The translations under genes and the position numbers were made by a program. DNA of 57,329 nt, taken from Lachnospiraceae bacterium (GTDB lineage: Bacteria; Bacillota; Clostridia; Lachnospirales; Lachnospiraceae). This document shows, one piece after another, positions 14,964-24,163 of this stretch. Position 1 is the stretch's first letter. Every line of letters starts with the position of its first letter. The notes under the pieces are model-generated. The model searched no databases, was not told the origin of the DNA, and worked only from the letters and a program-made list of their open reading frames with translations. The stretch covers positions 1-57,329 of the forward strand of contig JAFYBJ010000032.1 of assembly GCA_017540265.1 (NCBI GenBank), in the 5' to 3' direction.

Positions 14964-17114
14964 TCAATGAAAAGCCCCTGTTAACTTAAGCGATATGCGT
15001 TTCTTTGCAGGGTCCACATCCAATACCTGAACCTCCACAATATCTCCTACCGACACCACCTCAAGCGGGTGCTTTATATACCTCTCCGACATCCGGGAAA
15101 TGTGAACCAGACCGTCCTGATGCACACCGATATCCACAAAAGCACCAAAATCAATGACATTGCGCACAACCCCTTTAAGTACCATGCCTTCTTTAAGATC
15201 TTCCATACTCATTACATCTGACCTGAGTATTGGGCCCGGCATATCCTCCCTGGGATCCCGTCCCGGCTTCTCCAGCTCTTTTATGATATCCTTTAAAGTA
15301 AGCTCACCTACAGACAGATATTCTGCAAGCTCTGAGGTATTCTTTACCTTTGCAGAAAGCCCCGGAAGACCTCCTTTTTTTATATCATCGGTTGAACAGC
15401 CAAGCTTTGTCAGAAGTTTTTTGGTGACATCATATGACTCCGGATGAACACCGGTTCCGTCCAAAGGCTCCCCGGCATCTGCTATCCTTAAAAAACCTGC
15501 ACACTGCTCATAAGCCTTCGGCCCCAGCTTTGGAACTTTAAGCAGTTCCTTCCTGCTGCCAAAGCTTCCGTTCTTTTCACGGTAATTTACGATATTCCTT
15601 GCCAGTGTTGTATTTATGCCCGATACATATTCCAGGAGAGAAGCGGATGCGGTATTTAAATCTACGCCCACTCTGTTAACACAGTCTTCTACCACTGCAC
15701 CCAATGCCTCACCAAGCTTTTTCTGGTTCATATCATGCTGATACTGGCCTACTCCGATCGACTTGGGATCTATCTTTACAAGCTCTGCCAGGGGATCCTG
15801 AACACGCCTTGCTATGGATGCCGCACTCCTCTGCCCCACATCAAACTCAGGAAACTCTTCTGTCGCAAGTTTGCTGGCCGAATAGACCGATGCACCGGCT
15901 TCATTAGTGATAACATACTGTACCGGCTCCGTTATCTCATGGAGCATTTCGGATATTATCTGCTCGGACTCTCTTGAGGCTGTTCCGTTGCCTACAGAGA
16001 TCAGGTCTATTCCATATTTTTTTATCAATGCCTTAACATCTTTCTTTGCCTCCTCAACCTTATTCTGAGGCGCTGTCGGATAAATAACCCTGGTATCAAG
16101 CACCTTTCCTGTTGCATCGACCACCGCAAGCTTGCAGCCTGTACGGAAAGCCGGATCCCAGCCAAGTACCACATGACCGCGTATGGGAGGCTGCATCAGT
16201 AACTGCTTAAGATTCTTCCCGAATACTTCGATGGCGCCATTCTCAGCTTTTTCGGTAAGTTCGCTGCGTATCTCCCGTTCCGTCGATTCCCTGATAAGCC
16301 GAAGATAGGCATCTCTACAGACTTCTTTTAAATATGGTGCAGCTGCATCGGAGTTTCTTACGATAAGCTTTTCTTCAAGGTATTGGATTATTTTTTCTTC
16401 CGGTGCCTGAAGCTTTACGTTAAGGATCTTTTCCTTCTCGCCGCGATTGACCGCCAGTGTACGGTAACCGGTCATCTTTGACACAGGTTCCTTAAAATCA
16501 TAATACATCTCATAAACAGACGATATTTGCTCATCCTTAGCTTCGGATATTATTATTCCCTCACGCCTTGTGATATTTCTGATCCATGTACGGTATTCTG
16601 CCTCATCGGATATGAGTTCAGCCAGAATGTCTTTCGCTCCCCCGATCGCATCTTCGGCGCTAAGCACACCCTTACTCTCATCTATATATTTTTTTGCTTC
16701 CTCTTCCACAGAATGTCGTGATTGCTGGAGCTGCAGCCAGACAGCAAGTCCTTCCAACCCCTTTTCCCTGGCGATCGTCGCTCTGGTCCGGCGCTTTTGC
16801 TTATACGGGCGGTAAAGATCCTCAACAGCCACAAGAGTCATGGCATCTTCTATTGCCTTCTTTAACTCATCCGTAAGTTTACCCTGTTCATCTATGCTTT
16901 TGAGTACGGTTTCCTTTCTCTCCTCAAGACCGCGAAGATAATTCAGGCGCTCATCCAGATTTCTGAGCACTTCATCATTCAGACCGCCATGCATCTCCTT
17001 ACGGTATCTCGCTATAAACGGAATGGTATTTCCCTCATCAATAAGCTGCATGACAGTCGCTACCTGTGAGGGCTTTATCTTCAGTTCCGCCGCTATTACC
17101 TTTGCTATATCCAT
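14964..17114 (-). CDS. tex: Tex family transcription accessory RNA-binding protein
   Basis: 716 residues from ATG 17114 (GGAGGAAAAA directly before it; the GTG four codons upstream lies inside the ribosome site). The order is Tex N-terminal helices (1-190, NTIPFIARYRKEMHGGL), a YqgF RNase-H-like domain (about 320-450, HVVLGWDPAFRTGCKLAVV), a helix-hairpin-helix region (about 485-560, SASLLEYVSGINTTLARNI) and a C-terminal S1 domain (about 645-712, GMVLKGVVRNVIDFGAFVDI). Tex binds nucleic acids and influences transcription and stress survival. It is a single gene, divergent from the dihydrouridine synthase. Confidence 0.95.
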   Translation of the reverse strand: MDIAKVIAAELKIKPSQVATVMQLIDEGNTIPFIARYRKEMHGGLNDEVLRNLDERLNYLRGLEERKETVLKSIDEQGKLTDELKKAIEDAMTLVAVEDLYRPYKQKRRTRATIAREKGLEGLAVWLQLQQSRHSVEEEAKKYIDESKGVLSAEDAIGGAKDILAELISDEAEYRTWIRNITRREGIIISEAKDEQISSVYEMYYDFKEPVSKMTGYRTLAVNRGEKEKILNVKLQAPEEKIIQYLEEKLIVRNSDAAAPYLKEVCRDAYLRLIRESTEREIRSELTEKAENGAIEVFGKNLKQLLMQPPIRGHVVLGWDPAFRTGCKLAVVDATGKVLDTRVIYPTAPQNKVEEAKKDVKALIKKYGIDLISVGNGTASRESEQIISEMLHEITEPVQYVITNEAGASVYSASKLATEEFPEFDVGQRSAASIARRVQDPLAELVKIDPKSIGVGQYQHDMNQKKLGEALGAVVEDCVNRVGVDLNTASASLLEYVSGINTTLARNIVNYREKNGSFGSRKELLKVPKLGPKAYEQCAGFLRIADAGEPLDGTGVHPESYDVTKKLLTKLGCSTDDIKKGGLPGLSAKVKNTSELAEYLSVGELTLKDIIKELEKPGRDPREDMPGPILRSDVMSMEDLKEGMVLKGVVRNVIDFGAFVDIGVHQDGLVHISRMSERYIKHPLEVVSVGDIVEVQVLDVDPAKKRISLKLTGAFH

Positions 17115-17197
17115 TTTTTCCTCCACCTGAATATTCTCCGCTTATTTTATAACAGATAAGAACTTTTTTCATTCTGTTTATCTTATATTCCGGCAGA

Positions 17198-17227
17198 TTG
17201 ATTCATTCTGCAGCCATAGAGTATAAT
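17198..17227 (+). promoter_or_regulatory. Promoter for the dihydrouridine synthase gene
   Basis: TTGATT, 18 bases, TATAAT; the -10 box lies about 30 bases before the ATG at 17259, and AAGGTG serves as ribosome site. Confidence 0.6.
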
Positions 17228-17258
17228 CAAAAGAACCATTTATACTTAAGGTGCAGAT

Positions 17259-18227
17259 ATGAAGCTTTATATGGCTCCGATGGAGCAGATAACCGGATAT
17301 GTTTTCCGCAATGCAATGCAGGATGTTTTCGGGGGTGCAGATAAATTCTTCAGCCCCTTTATCACTGCTGCGGTAAAAAGAGCCATGAGGACAAGAGAGC
17401 TTAAAGATGTGAATCCCGCGAATAATCCCAATATCTGCCTCGTTCCACAGATAATGACAAAAGATGCGGAAAGCTTTGAACTTCTCTTATGCGCCCTTAC
17501 GGATATGGGATACAGAGAGTTTAATTTAAATGCAGGATGTCCATCAGGCACCGTGGTGGCAAAGGGAAAAGGCGCGGGTCTGCTTGAGGATCCCTCAGAG
17601 CTTGACAGACTGCTTCACGGATTATTTGAAGTCATGAGAAAGATCGAAGATGAAAGATCTGTAAAGCTCTCCCTTTCGGTAAAAACACGCATTGGTATGG
17701 AAGAGGCCTGGGAATGGGATGATATTCTTGCCGTATATGACAGATATCCTTTATCAGAACTTATAATCCATCCGAGATACAGTAAACAGTATTACAACGG
17801 AAGCGTTGATATAAGCGCCTTTGAAAAAGCTTACCGCTTAAAGAAGGATGGGCTCATATACAATGGTGATATTTTTACCATAAAAGATTATTCAGACTTA
17901 AACGAAAGATTTAAAGGTCTTTCAGGGATAATGGCAGGCAGGGGTATACTTATGGATCCCGGCTTCTTCAGGCGGATCAGAACAGGACGTAAAACTGATA
18001 AAGCCGAACTTAAAATCTTTTATAACAGATTATTTGAGGCATATTCGGAAGATATGGGCCCCGGAAATGCGATAATGCGTCTTAAAGAACTCTGGCACTA
18101 TACTGCCATGTCCTTTGATCCGGACACATCGGCAAAAGCCTTAAAAGCCATTAAAAAAAGCCGGTCCCCGGAAGAATACTCTTCTGCGGTAAACCGGCTC
18201 TTTGACGTTTCCAAACTGATACTTTAA
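17259..18227 (+). CDS. dus: tRNA-dihydrouridine synthase family protein
   Basis: 322 residues, an FMN TIM-barrel that reduces specific uridines in tRNA. It shows the N-terminal YMAPMEQITGYVFRN, the active-site NLNAGCPSGTVVAKGKGAGLL with the catalytic Cys, VKTRIGMEEAWEW, LIIHPRYSKQYYNG and GIMAGRGILMDPGFFRRI. The length is normal. Its stop codon overlaps the stop of the converging GH28 gene. Confidence 0.92.
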   Translation: MKLYMAPMEQITGYVFRNAMQDVFGGADKFFSPFITAAVKRAMRTRELKDVNPANNPNICLVPQIMTKDAESFELLLCALTDMGYREFNLNAGCPSGTVVAKGKGAGLLEDPSELDRLLHGLFEVMRKIEDERSVKLSLSVKTRIGMEEAWEWDDILAVYDRYPLSELIIHPRYSKQYYNGSVDISAFEKAYRLKKDGLIYNGDIFTIKDYSDLNERFKGLSGIMAGRGILMDPGFFRRIRTGRKTDKAELKIFYNRLFEAYSEDMGPGNAIMRLKELWHYTAMSFDPDTSAKALKAIKKSRSPEEYSSAVNRLFDVSKLIL

Positions 18228-19792
18228 TTAATCTTAAGTCCCGAAAGATCTGCCTTTGTATCTTCTGCTATATCCGGAGCAGATACATCCTCTCCGCTTA
18301 TGTTCACATTATCTATCTCAAGTTCCTTTACATTCTTTATAAACAGAGTCTTTCCGGTAACCTTCTCGAAACCATCCGTCATTATGGGCCTGTCAGCCTT
18401 CCTGTCGGCAGGAGCAGCATAACTTACATTGACATTCTTTAAGGAAATCTTTTCAATGGGTTCCTCAGGAAGTCCCCATGCGCATACGAACATGGCTTCC
18501 GTTCCTGTACATTCCACATCCTCGAAGCTTATGCATCCGATCTTCGGCGTCTGGTCATCCTTCTCATGCTCTCCCTTATCCTGAACATAGCTTGAATGTC
18601 CGTCGGGATCGCAGAAGTAGAACATGTTCACCGTAAGCGGCATATGAACATGGTCCATTATCATATTCGTACAGGAGATATCATCCAGATAAGACTTTTC
18701 TCCCCTGCCGCGCCTGGTCTTTATCCTTATTCCTCTGTCGGTATTCTTAAATACGCTCTTTAATACCCTTACGCCTACAACACCGCCTGCGATCTCACTT
18801 CCCACAGTGACACCACCATGTCCCTTTTCAAAAAGGCAGTTGCGTACGGTAACTCTCTCGGTCCTGCGGAAATGCTTTTCTGCCATATACAGCTTGCCGC
18901 TCTTTATAGCAACGCAGTCATCACCGACTGATATATGTGTTCCCAGTATAAGCACATCCTCACAGGATTCGGGATCTATACCGTCGGTATTTGGCGAATC
19001 CGAAGGATTCTCTATCATAAGATCCAAAAGCTCGATATTCTTTGAATATGCCGGATGCACATTCCATACAGGCGAATTGCAGACTTTAATTCCGGAGAAT
19101 ACTATATTCTCACAGCCCGTAAAATATATGAGATTCGGCCTCCACGCGATCCTCTTTACGCGGTGCTCCACCCACCAGTCGGAAGAGGCAGCATTGCCGT
19201 CTATTATACCGCCGCCGGTAAGGGTAAAATTCTTAACCCCTATGGCAGTGATAAGTGAAGCAAACTGATCCAGGGGATTACCTTCCCAGCTGCCAAGGCA
19301 GATCTCTTCCCTGTCATCGTCTGTCCTTCTTATTGTCCCGGGAAGGATGGGATAGAGCTTCCTGTCGGTAACAGCAAGGAGCCTTGCTTCTTTTTCAAGA
19401 TAAAGAGTAATGCCGCTCTTCATAAAAAGCGGTCTGCAGAGATATGTTCCCTTCGGAACATATACGGTTCCACCCTCGGGACAGGCTTCAATTGCAGCCT
19501 GTATAAAGGCGCCTTCCTCAACCTCACCGTGTCCCTTTGCTCCAAAACGCCTTACATCAAAGAGAACAGTCTCCTTTGCAGTCTTTATATCCAGACTGCC
19601 TCCGTCAGAGGTTTCTATCTTATACTCCGTATCGGGATCAAGTCCAAATAAGGTAAAAACATTTTTATCTGTTTTTAGTACAGTGCTGCCGTTTACGGAT
19701 ACGCTTATTTCTTCTTTAGTCCTGTAGCGGCTTTCGTTTTCACGTTCTATCGTGACCGTTCTGGCTGTAACACCGAATGCTGATAACTTCAT
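18224..19792 (-). CDS. Polygalacturonase, glycoside hydrolase family 28, cytoplasmic
   Basis: 522 residues from ATG 19792, just after the stop of the GH105 gene; upstream codons in frame belong to that gene. An N-terminal fibronectin-like beta domain (about 1-85) precedes the right-handed beta-helix. All GH28 active-site motifs are present: NTDGID, GDDCVAIKSG, GHGGVTVGSE and RIKT. It hydrolyses alpha-1,4-galacturonic bonds. There is no signal peptide, so it should act on imported oligogalacturonides, probably exo-wise. It is the last gene of the transport operon. Confidence 0.93.
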   Translation of the reverse strand: MKLSAFGVTARTVTIERENESRYRTKEEISVSVNGSTVLKTDKNVFTLFGLDPDTEYKIETSDGGSLDIKTAKETVLFDVRRFGAKGHGEVEEGAFIQAAIEACPEGGTVYVPKGTYLCRPLFMKSGITLYLEKEARLLAVTDRKLYPILPGTIRRTDDDREEICLGSWEGNPLDQFASLITAIGVKNFTLTGGGIIDGNAASSDWWVEHRVKRIAWRPNLIYFTGCENIVFSGIKVCNSPVWNVHPAYSKNIELLDLMIENPSDSPNTDGIDPESCEDVLILGTHISVGDDCVAIKSGKLYMAEKHFRRTERVTVRNCLFEKGHGGVTVGSEIAGGVVGVRVLKSVFKNTDRGIRIKTRRGRGEKSYLDDISCTNMIMDHVHMPLTVNMFYFCDPDGHSSYVQDKGEHEKDDQTPKIGCISFEDVECTGTEAMFVCAWGLPEEPIEKISLKNVNVSYAAPADRKADRPIMTDGFEKVTGKTLFIKNVKELEIDNVNISGEDVSAPDIAEDTKADLSGLKIN

Positions 19793-19793
19793 A

Positions 19794-20960
19794 TCATTCC
19801 TTTCCCGGAACCCTGTTGATATCCTCGCGCGCCGCCACTTCAAGATAAGCCATTATAAAAGGCGCTACACCCTTTGACTCATTCTCTACCACGGGCTCGG
19901 ATATATAATACTCAAAGCTTCCGTCTCTGTGCTGCTTTCCGCCAAGACCAGCCACAAGGCAGATACCGCCGAGATTGATCTCGCCATTCTCGGAAACAGA
20001 GAAATACTTATCGATTATGCCGTTAAATGCCTTCTCTCCATACTGTGCATAGCTTTCGGGGATATAATCAAGCCTTACGGCCTTAAGTATTGCAGTAGCG
20101 ATAAGTGCTGTTCCGGATGTTTCAAGATAATTGCCTTCTCTTCCACCCTGATCAACAACCTGCCAGAACATTCCGCTCTCATCCTGATACTTGATAAGAG
20201 CATCCACAAGATCCCTGAAAGTATCGGAAAGGAAACGCTTCTCAGCATAGAGCATCTCGCTTGTAGCTTCGCATGTATCAACCAGAGCAAGTGCAAACCA
20301 GCCCATGGCACGGAGCCAGAAATTAGGGCTCTTTCCTGTCTCGGGATCTGCCCAGTACATCTTTCTTGATTCATCATAACCATGATAATAGAGACCGGTC
20401 TTCTCATCGCGCATTCTCTTTACCACGTTCTTAAACTGCTTTATGGAATCTCCGCAGCCTTCCATCTTATTGAATTTCGTCTCATATGTCATATAGAAAG
20501 GCTGTGCCATGAAAAGTCCGTCAAGCCACACCTGATTCTCATATATATCCTTATGCCAGAAATTACCCTCCTTTATACGGGGCTGGGTATCCAGCTGGCT
20601 GCGGACAAGATCAAGAGCCTTCCTGTACTTTTCCTCGCCTGTCTCATCGTAAAGGAAGAAGAGATTTCTTGCCTCGTTTATATTATCCAGATTGTATTCC
20701 TTAGGATCATATGTAAATATGGATCCGTCTTCTTTAACAAAATAATCAATGAAATTTTTAGCAGCGTCGAAATAAAGCTTTTTCCCGGTATTCTTGTACA
20801 TGGAAAGAACGGCCATTATCATACAGCCATCGATATAATTCCACTTATTCTGCTTTCCCTTACCTGCTATCTCCTTATTCCATAAGGGAGCCTCTGCTGT
20901 GGATTCAGCGAGCAGATACTCAACATAATCCCCAATCTGTTTCTTAAGCATTGCGTCCAT
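19794..20960 (-). CDS. Unsaturated rhamnogalacturonyl hydrolase, GH105 (YesR/YteR-like)
   Basis: 388 residues from ATG 20960 (GAGG six bases upstream); an alternative ATG at 20972 overlaps the preceding stop. It is an alpha/alpha-barrel with WNYIDGCMIMAVL, ENQVWLDGLFMAQPF carrying the family's catalytic Asp, FWLRAMGWFALALVD and ETSGTALIATAIL. The enzyme removes the unsaturated galacturonyl residue that lyases leave at the non-reducing end of pectin oligomers. There is no signal peptide. The stop and the GH28 start are one base apart. Confidence 0.92.
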   Translation of the reverse strand: MDAMLKKQIGDYVEYLLAESTAEAPLWNKEIAGKGKQNKWNYIDGCMIMAVLSMYKNTGKKLYFDAAKNFIDYFVKEDGSIFTYDPKEYNLDNINEARNLFFLYDETGEEKYRKALDLVRSQLDTQPRIKEGNFWHKDIYENQVWLDGLFMAQPFYMTYETKFNKMEGCGDSIKQFKNVVKRMRDEKTGLYYHGYDESRKMYWADPETGKSPNFWLRAMGWFALALVDTCEATSEMLYAEKRFLSDTFRDLVDALIKYQDESGMFWQVVDQGGREGNYLETSGTALIATAILKAVRLDYIPESYAQYGEKAFNGIIDKYFSVSENGEINLGGICLVAGLGGKQHRDGSFEYYISEPVVENESKGVAPFIMAYLEVAAREDINRVPGKE

Positions 20961-20968
20961 AAAACACC

Positions 20969-21829
20969 TCATTTCATCTCTTCAGTAATAATTTTTCGCT
21001 CTATCTGTTCTATATATTCCCTGCAGCTTACTGCATCATCGGGCGTTGTATTTTCAAGCGTGGCCTGTATAAAGGGTTTCTTCTTTACGGCAAAGCGGAT
21101 TATGTCCTCATATTCCATCTCGCCTTTTCCGCAGCCGACCGCTTTAAAATCATCATCCTTTCTTATGAAATCCTTAAGATGAATGATCGAGATCTCCTCC
21201 TCGAGAAGATCCATCGCCTCGGAAATCACTTCCTTGTGGCGCTCGTCACTTTCTTTCGGATCCAAAAGATTGACCGGATCAAATATGATGCGCAGATTCG
21301 GTGACTCTATTTCATCAAGCAGCCTCCTTGCCCTTTTTGCATCATAGATGATATGCTTATACACAGGTTCTATGGCCATAGTCACGCCGTATTTCTCAGC
21401 ATATCCGGTTACTTTTTTTAAATTATCGCGGAAAAAGGTATATGCCTCTTCGCTCCTTACCGCCTCTCTGTCCGAACAGTCATAGGAGGTATTCGGTGCC
21501 CCTGTCTCCGTGCCTACCACACTGCAGGGAAGGTAAGATGCAAGCCTTATATTCGCTTCATATTTCTTTAATATCTTTGAAAGTGCCGCTTCATCCGGAT
21601 TACAAAGGTTTAAATAGCATCCAAGTACAGCTATATCAAGATCTGCCGCATTAAAACGCCTGGCTAAGGCGAAACCATAACCAGGCGTCAAAGAAACAAC
21701 GTCAGAACTAAGATCTGAGATCTTGGATAAAGCTATATGAACACAGGAGAAACCCTGCTCATGTACCGTCTTTAAACGTTCTTCGAAAGGAAGAGCTGCA
21801 CTGTCGTGTAGTCTTAAACCTATCTGCAT
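20969..21829 (-). CDS. Sugar phosphate isomerase/epimerase family TIM barrel
   Basis: 286 residues of the AP-endonuclease-2/xylose-isomerase-like fold. Metal-ligand motifs are visible in MAIEPVYKH, RIIFDPVNLL, ISIIHLKDF and ATLENTT. The family interconverts keto and aldo sugars or epimerises them; in this operon it probably processes a uronate or rhamnose-derived product. The exact substrate cannot be read. It is translationally coupled to the GH105 gene and follows the ATPase gene by nine bases. Confidence 0.8.
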   Translation of the reverse strand: MQIGLRLHDSAALPFEERLKTVHEQGFSCVHIALSKISDLSSDVVSLTPGYGFALARRFNAADLDIAVLGCYLNLCNPDEAALSKILKKYEANIRLASYLPCSVVGTETGAPNTSYDCSDREAVRSEEAYTFFRDNLKKVTGYAEKYGVTMAIEPVYKHIIYDAKRARRLLDEIESPNLRIIFDPVNLLDPKESDERHKEVISEAMDLLEEEISIIHLKDFIRKDDDFKAVGCGKGEMEYEDIIRFAVKKKPFIQATLENTTPDDAVSCREYIEQIERKIITEEMK

Positions 21830-21838
21830 GACACCTCC

Positions 21839-22915
21839 TCAGATCCTGTTCTCGGAATCACCATCGAAGAGATAGATTCTGTTGTAAGGGATAGAAAACT
21901 CTATGGTAGAGTCTATCTGCGGAGTATCATGAGGATCAACCTTGATGATAGTCTTATCATTACCCATAGTAAGATAAACGTTAGAATTATCACCAAGCAT
22001 TTCGGTAAGCTCAACCTGTGCTGTAAGCAGATAAGACTGCTCATACTTTCCAAGAAGCGCATGCTCGGGACGGAAACCTACGATAAGTTCCTTACCCTCA
22101 TATTCAGCTGCTATCTCAGGGAAAGCAACACGGATGTCGATTATTGAATTACCCATGGGGATGCCGCCGTCCCTTACTATACCTCTTATAAAGTTCATGG
22201 GAGGCTCGCCTATGAAGCCGGCAACGAATACGTTTGCAGGCTCGAAATAAAGCTCGTAAGGCGTACCGGTCTGCTGTATATAACCATCACGCATAACCAC
22301 GATCCTGTCTGCCATGGTCATAGCTTCGGTCTGATCATGTGTAACATATATTGTAGTTGCACCTGTGGAACGATGTATGGATGTGATCTCTGATCTCATC
22401 GTAACACGCTGCTTTGCGTCAAGGTTTGAAAGAGGCTCGTCCATGAGGAAGATACCAACTTTTCTTATGATGGCACGTCCAACGGCCACACGCTGTCTCT
22501 GTCCGCCGGAAAGAGCTCTGGGAAGTCTGTCGAGATATTCCTCAAGACCGAGAATCTTTGCAACGCTGTTAACCTTCTTCTCTATCTCATCCTCATCAAC
22601 ACCCTGAAGGCTGAGACCGTATGCGAGGTTATCAAATACTGTTTTCTGCGGATAAAGAGCGTAGCTCTTGAAAACCATGGCCACCTCTCTTTCACGGGGT
22701 CCGAGCTCGTTTGCTCTCTTACCGTAGATCGAAAGATCTCCCTTGCTTATATCCTCAAGCCCTGCTATCATCCTGAGCGTTGTGGACTTACCGCAGCCGG
22801 AAGGTCCGACGAATACGATAAATTCCCCTTTTTCAATCTCAAGATTAAAATCATGTACGGCATGGAAACCGTTAGGGTAAATCTTGTTGACATCCTTCAG
22901 AGCTAAATAGACCAT
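21839..22915 (-). CDS. Sugar ABC importer ATPase (MsmX/UgpC type) with altered Q-loop
   Basis: 358 residues: a nucleotide-binding domain (1-240) plus a C-terminal OB-like regulatory domain. The Walker A GPSGCGKST, signature LSGGQRQRVAVGRA, Walker B FLMDEPLSNLD and switch VTHDQTEAM are intact. The Q-loop, normally MVFQ, reads MVFKSYALYPQKTV. The AAG codon is at 22667-22669 on the minus strand, so lysine replaces the glutamine that senses the gamma-phosphate and Mg2+. The operon has a second ATPase with normal MVFQ, so this subunit may form the weak half of a heterodimer. Confidence 0.93.
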   Translation of the reverse strand: MVYLALKDVNKIYPNGFHAVHDFNLEIEKGEFIVFVGPSGCGKSTTLRMIAGLEDISKGDLSIYGKRANELGPREREVAMVFKSYALYPQKTVFDNLAYGLSLQGVDEDEIEKKVNSVAKILGLEEYLDRLPRALSGGQRQRVAVGRAIIRKVGIFLMDEPLSNLDAKQRVTMRSEITSIHRSTGATTIYVTHDQTEAMTMADRIVVMRDGYIQQTGTPYELYFEPANVFVAGFIGEPPMNFIRGIVRDGGIPMGNSIIDIRVAFPEIAAEYEGKELIVGFRPEHALLGKYEQSYLLTAQVELTEMLGDNSNVYLTMGNDKTIIKVDPHDTPQIDSTIEFSIPYNRIYLFDGDSENRI

Positions 22916-22956
22916 GTTTATGACTCCTTTATCTTAATGCGTTTTCTGCAGCATTA

Positions 22957-23616
22957 CTATTTTTTGCCGGCAGCAACAGCTGCCTTTTTTGCATCCCTTA
23001 CCATAGCGATACCGAGATGTTTGATACCTATCAACAGCTCATCCATGCCTACGGATACCAGGCCGAATATCACCGGCCCTACCGCAAGTACAGGCATATC
23101 CGAATTCCCTGTTACTGCAACGCCTATACCGTTTATCACCGCATAGACCATATATGTAAGTATCATTACCACAAACCCGTGAATGATGTTTAAAAAGAGA
23201 TTAACGCATTTCTTCTTAGGAAACATCATAAACTTCGAAAATTCACCTTCGGTGGGTTCCATGAAACGGATAACATTATTTGTCATAAGATCCGTTACAA
23301 CCCCCAGTGCAAAAGCGAAGACAAACATCTGATCAAGAAAATCACCTATATAATTTCCAAGACCCATGTAGAAGAAGAAACATACTGCACCGGCAAACCA
23401 CCATTTTACAAAGATGACCTTTACGGCAGCGGGGATCTGAAATCTCTTCTTTCCCCTGTATTTTTCAAGCTCCTCTTCGCTTACTACCGGCGAATTAGAT
23501 TCATCTGCGGTTGCCAGATCCTCTACGGCCTCTTTATGGAGGTCATAATAATCTACAACCTTTTCCTGACCCCCGGACTTTTGCTGCCGGAGGTCAGATT
23601 TTTTTTTCTTACTCAT
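22957..23616 (-). CDS. Operon-specific membrane protein 1 (unknown)
   Basis: 219 residues. A charged cytoplasmic N-terminus (KKKKSDLRQQKSGGQEKVV, then an acidic stretch) is followed from about residue 65 by four hydrophobic segments: FAGAVCFFFYMGLGNYI, FVFAFALGVVTDLMT, IIHGFVVMILTYMVYAV and VLAVGPVIFGLVSVGMDEL. No family is recognised. The start overlaps the end of membrane protein 2 by eight bases, and the ATPase gene follows 41 bases later. That tight packing argues for a part in the importer or its regulation. Confidence 0.75.
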   Translation of the reverse strand: MSKKKKSDLRQQKSGGQEKVVDYYDLHKEAVEDLATADESNSPVVSEEELEKYRGKKRFQIPAAVKVIFVKWWFAGAVCFFFYMGLGNYIGDFLDQMFVFAFALGVVTDLMTNNVIRFMEPTEGEFSKFMMFPKKKCVNLFLNIIHGFVVMILTYMVYAVINGIGVAVTGNSDMPVLAVGPVIFGLVSVGMDELLIGIKHLGIAMVRDAKKAAVAAGKK

Positions 23617-24163
23617 TTGAAAGCTCGATGTTGCTTATATCAGCATTGCCCTCGACATCGATATTCGTATTGATCTTTCTGAGCAGCTTACTGTAAACAG
23701 GAAGCAGCAAGGTAAGAACGATACCGATTATCATGAAGATCATATGTGTCTGGAGCATATTAAACGCCTTAGCGATGTAATCCTCAAGAGGGATGGGATG
23801 ATCCGCTCTGTTGAGCGCGGTCCATATAAGATCCCTGTACATTACATCCGAGAATATCACAAGACCGTTAAGTACAAAATTGAGTAAAAGCATGGGAATG
23901 TTTACATTCTTTCTGCGAGGGAAAGAATTCATAAAGCAAACCACGCCAAGTGTCGACGCAAGCATGATTATGAACTCGAATATACCCATATTCTTACCCT
24001 GTATACGGGCTGTACTATGTGAAATATAAGTAAGATTCAGGTTGTAAATAAAGAATGCAATTATATAGACTACAAGAGCTATATTCTGCGGATGTCTCTT
24101 TAAGGAGACGATAAACTTTCTTAAAAACTCCGGCATTCCGTTTGTTTTCTTATTCTCGCTCAT
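23609..24163 (-). CDS. Operon-specific membrane protein 2 (unknown)
   Basis: 184 residues with four membrane segments (IALVVYIIAFFIYNLNLTYI; IFEFIIMLASTLGVVCFM; LLLNFVLNGLVIFSDVM; MIFMIIGIVLTLLLPVY) and a short acidic C-terminus. No family is recognised. ATG 24163 overlaps the stop of the second ATPase gene (ATGA), and its own end overlaps membrane protein 1. Confidence 0.75.
   Translation of the reverse strand: MSENKKTNGMPEFLRKFIVSLKRHPQNIALVVYIIAFFIYNLNLTYISHSTARIQGKNMGIFEFIIMLASTLGVVCFMNSFPRRKNVNIPMLLLNFVLNGLVIFSDVMYRDLIWTALNRADHPIPLEDYIAKAFNMLQTHMIFMIIGIVLTLLLPVYSKLLRKINTNIDVEGNADISNIELSNE

Noticed and set aside
18224-18227. Overlap of dus and GH28 ends as a possible frameshift
   Set aside because: The genes converge and merely share stop-codon bases; both proteins are full length.
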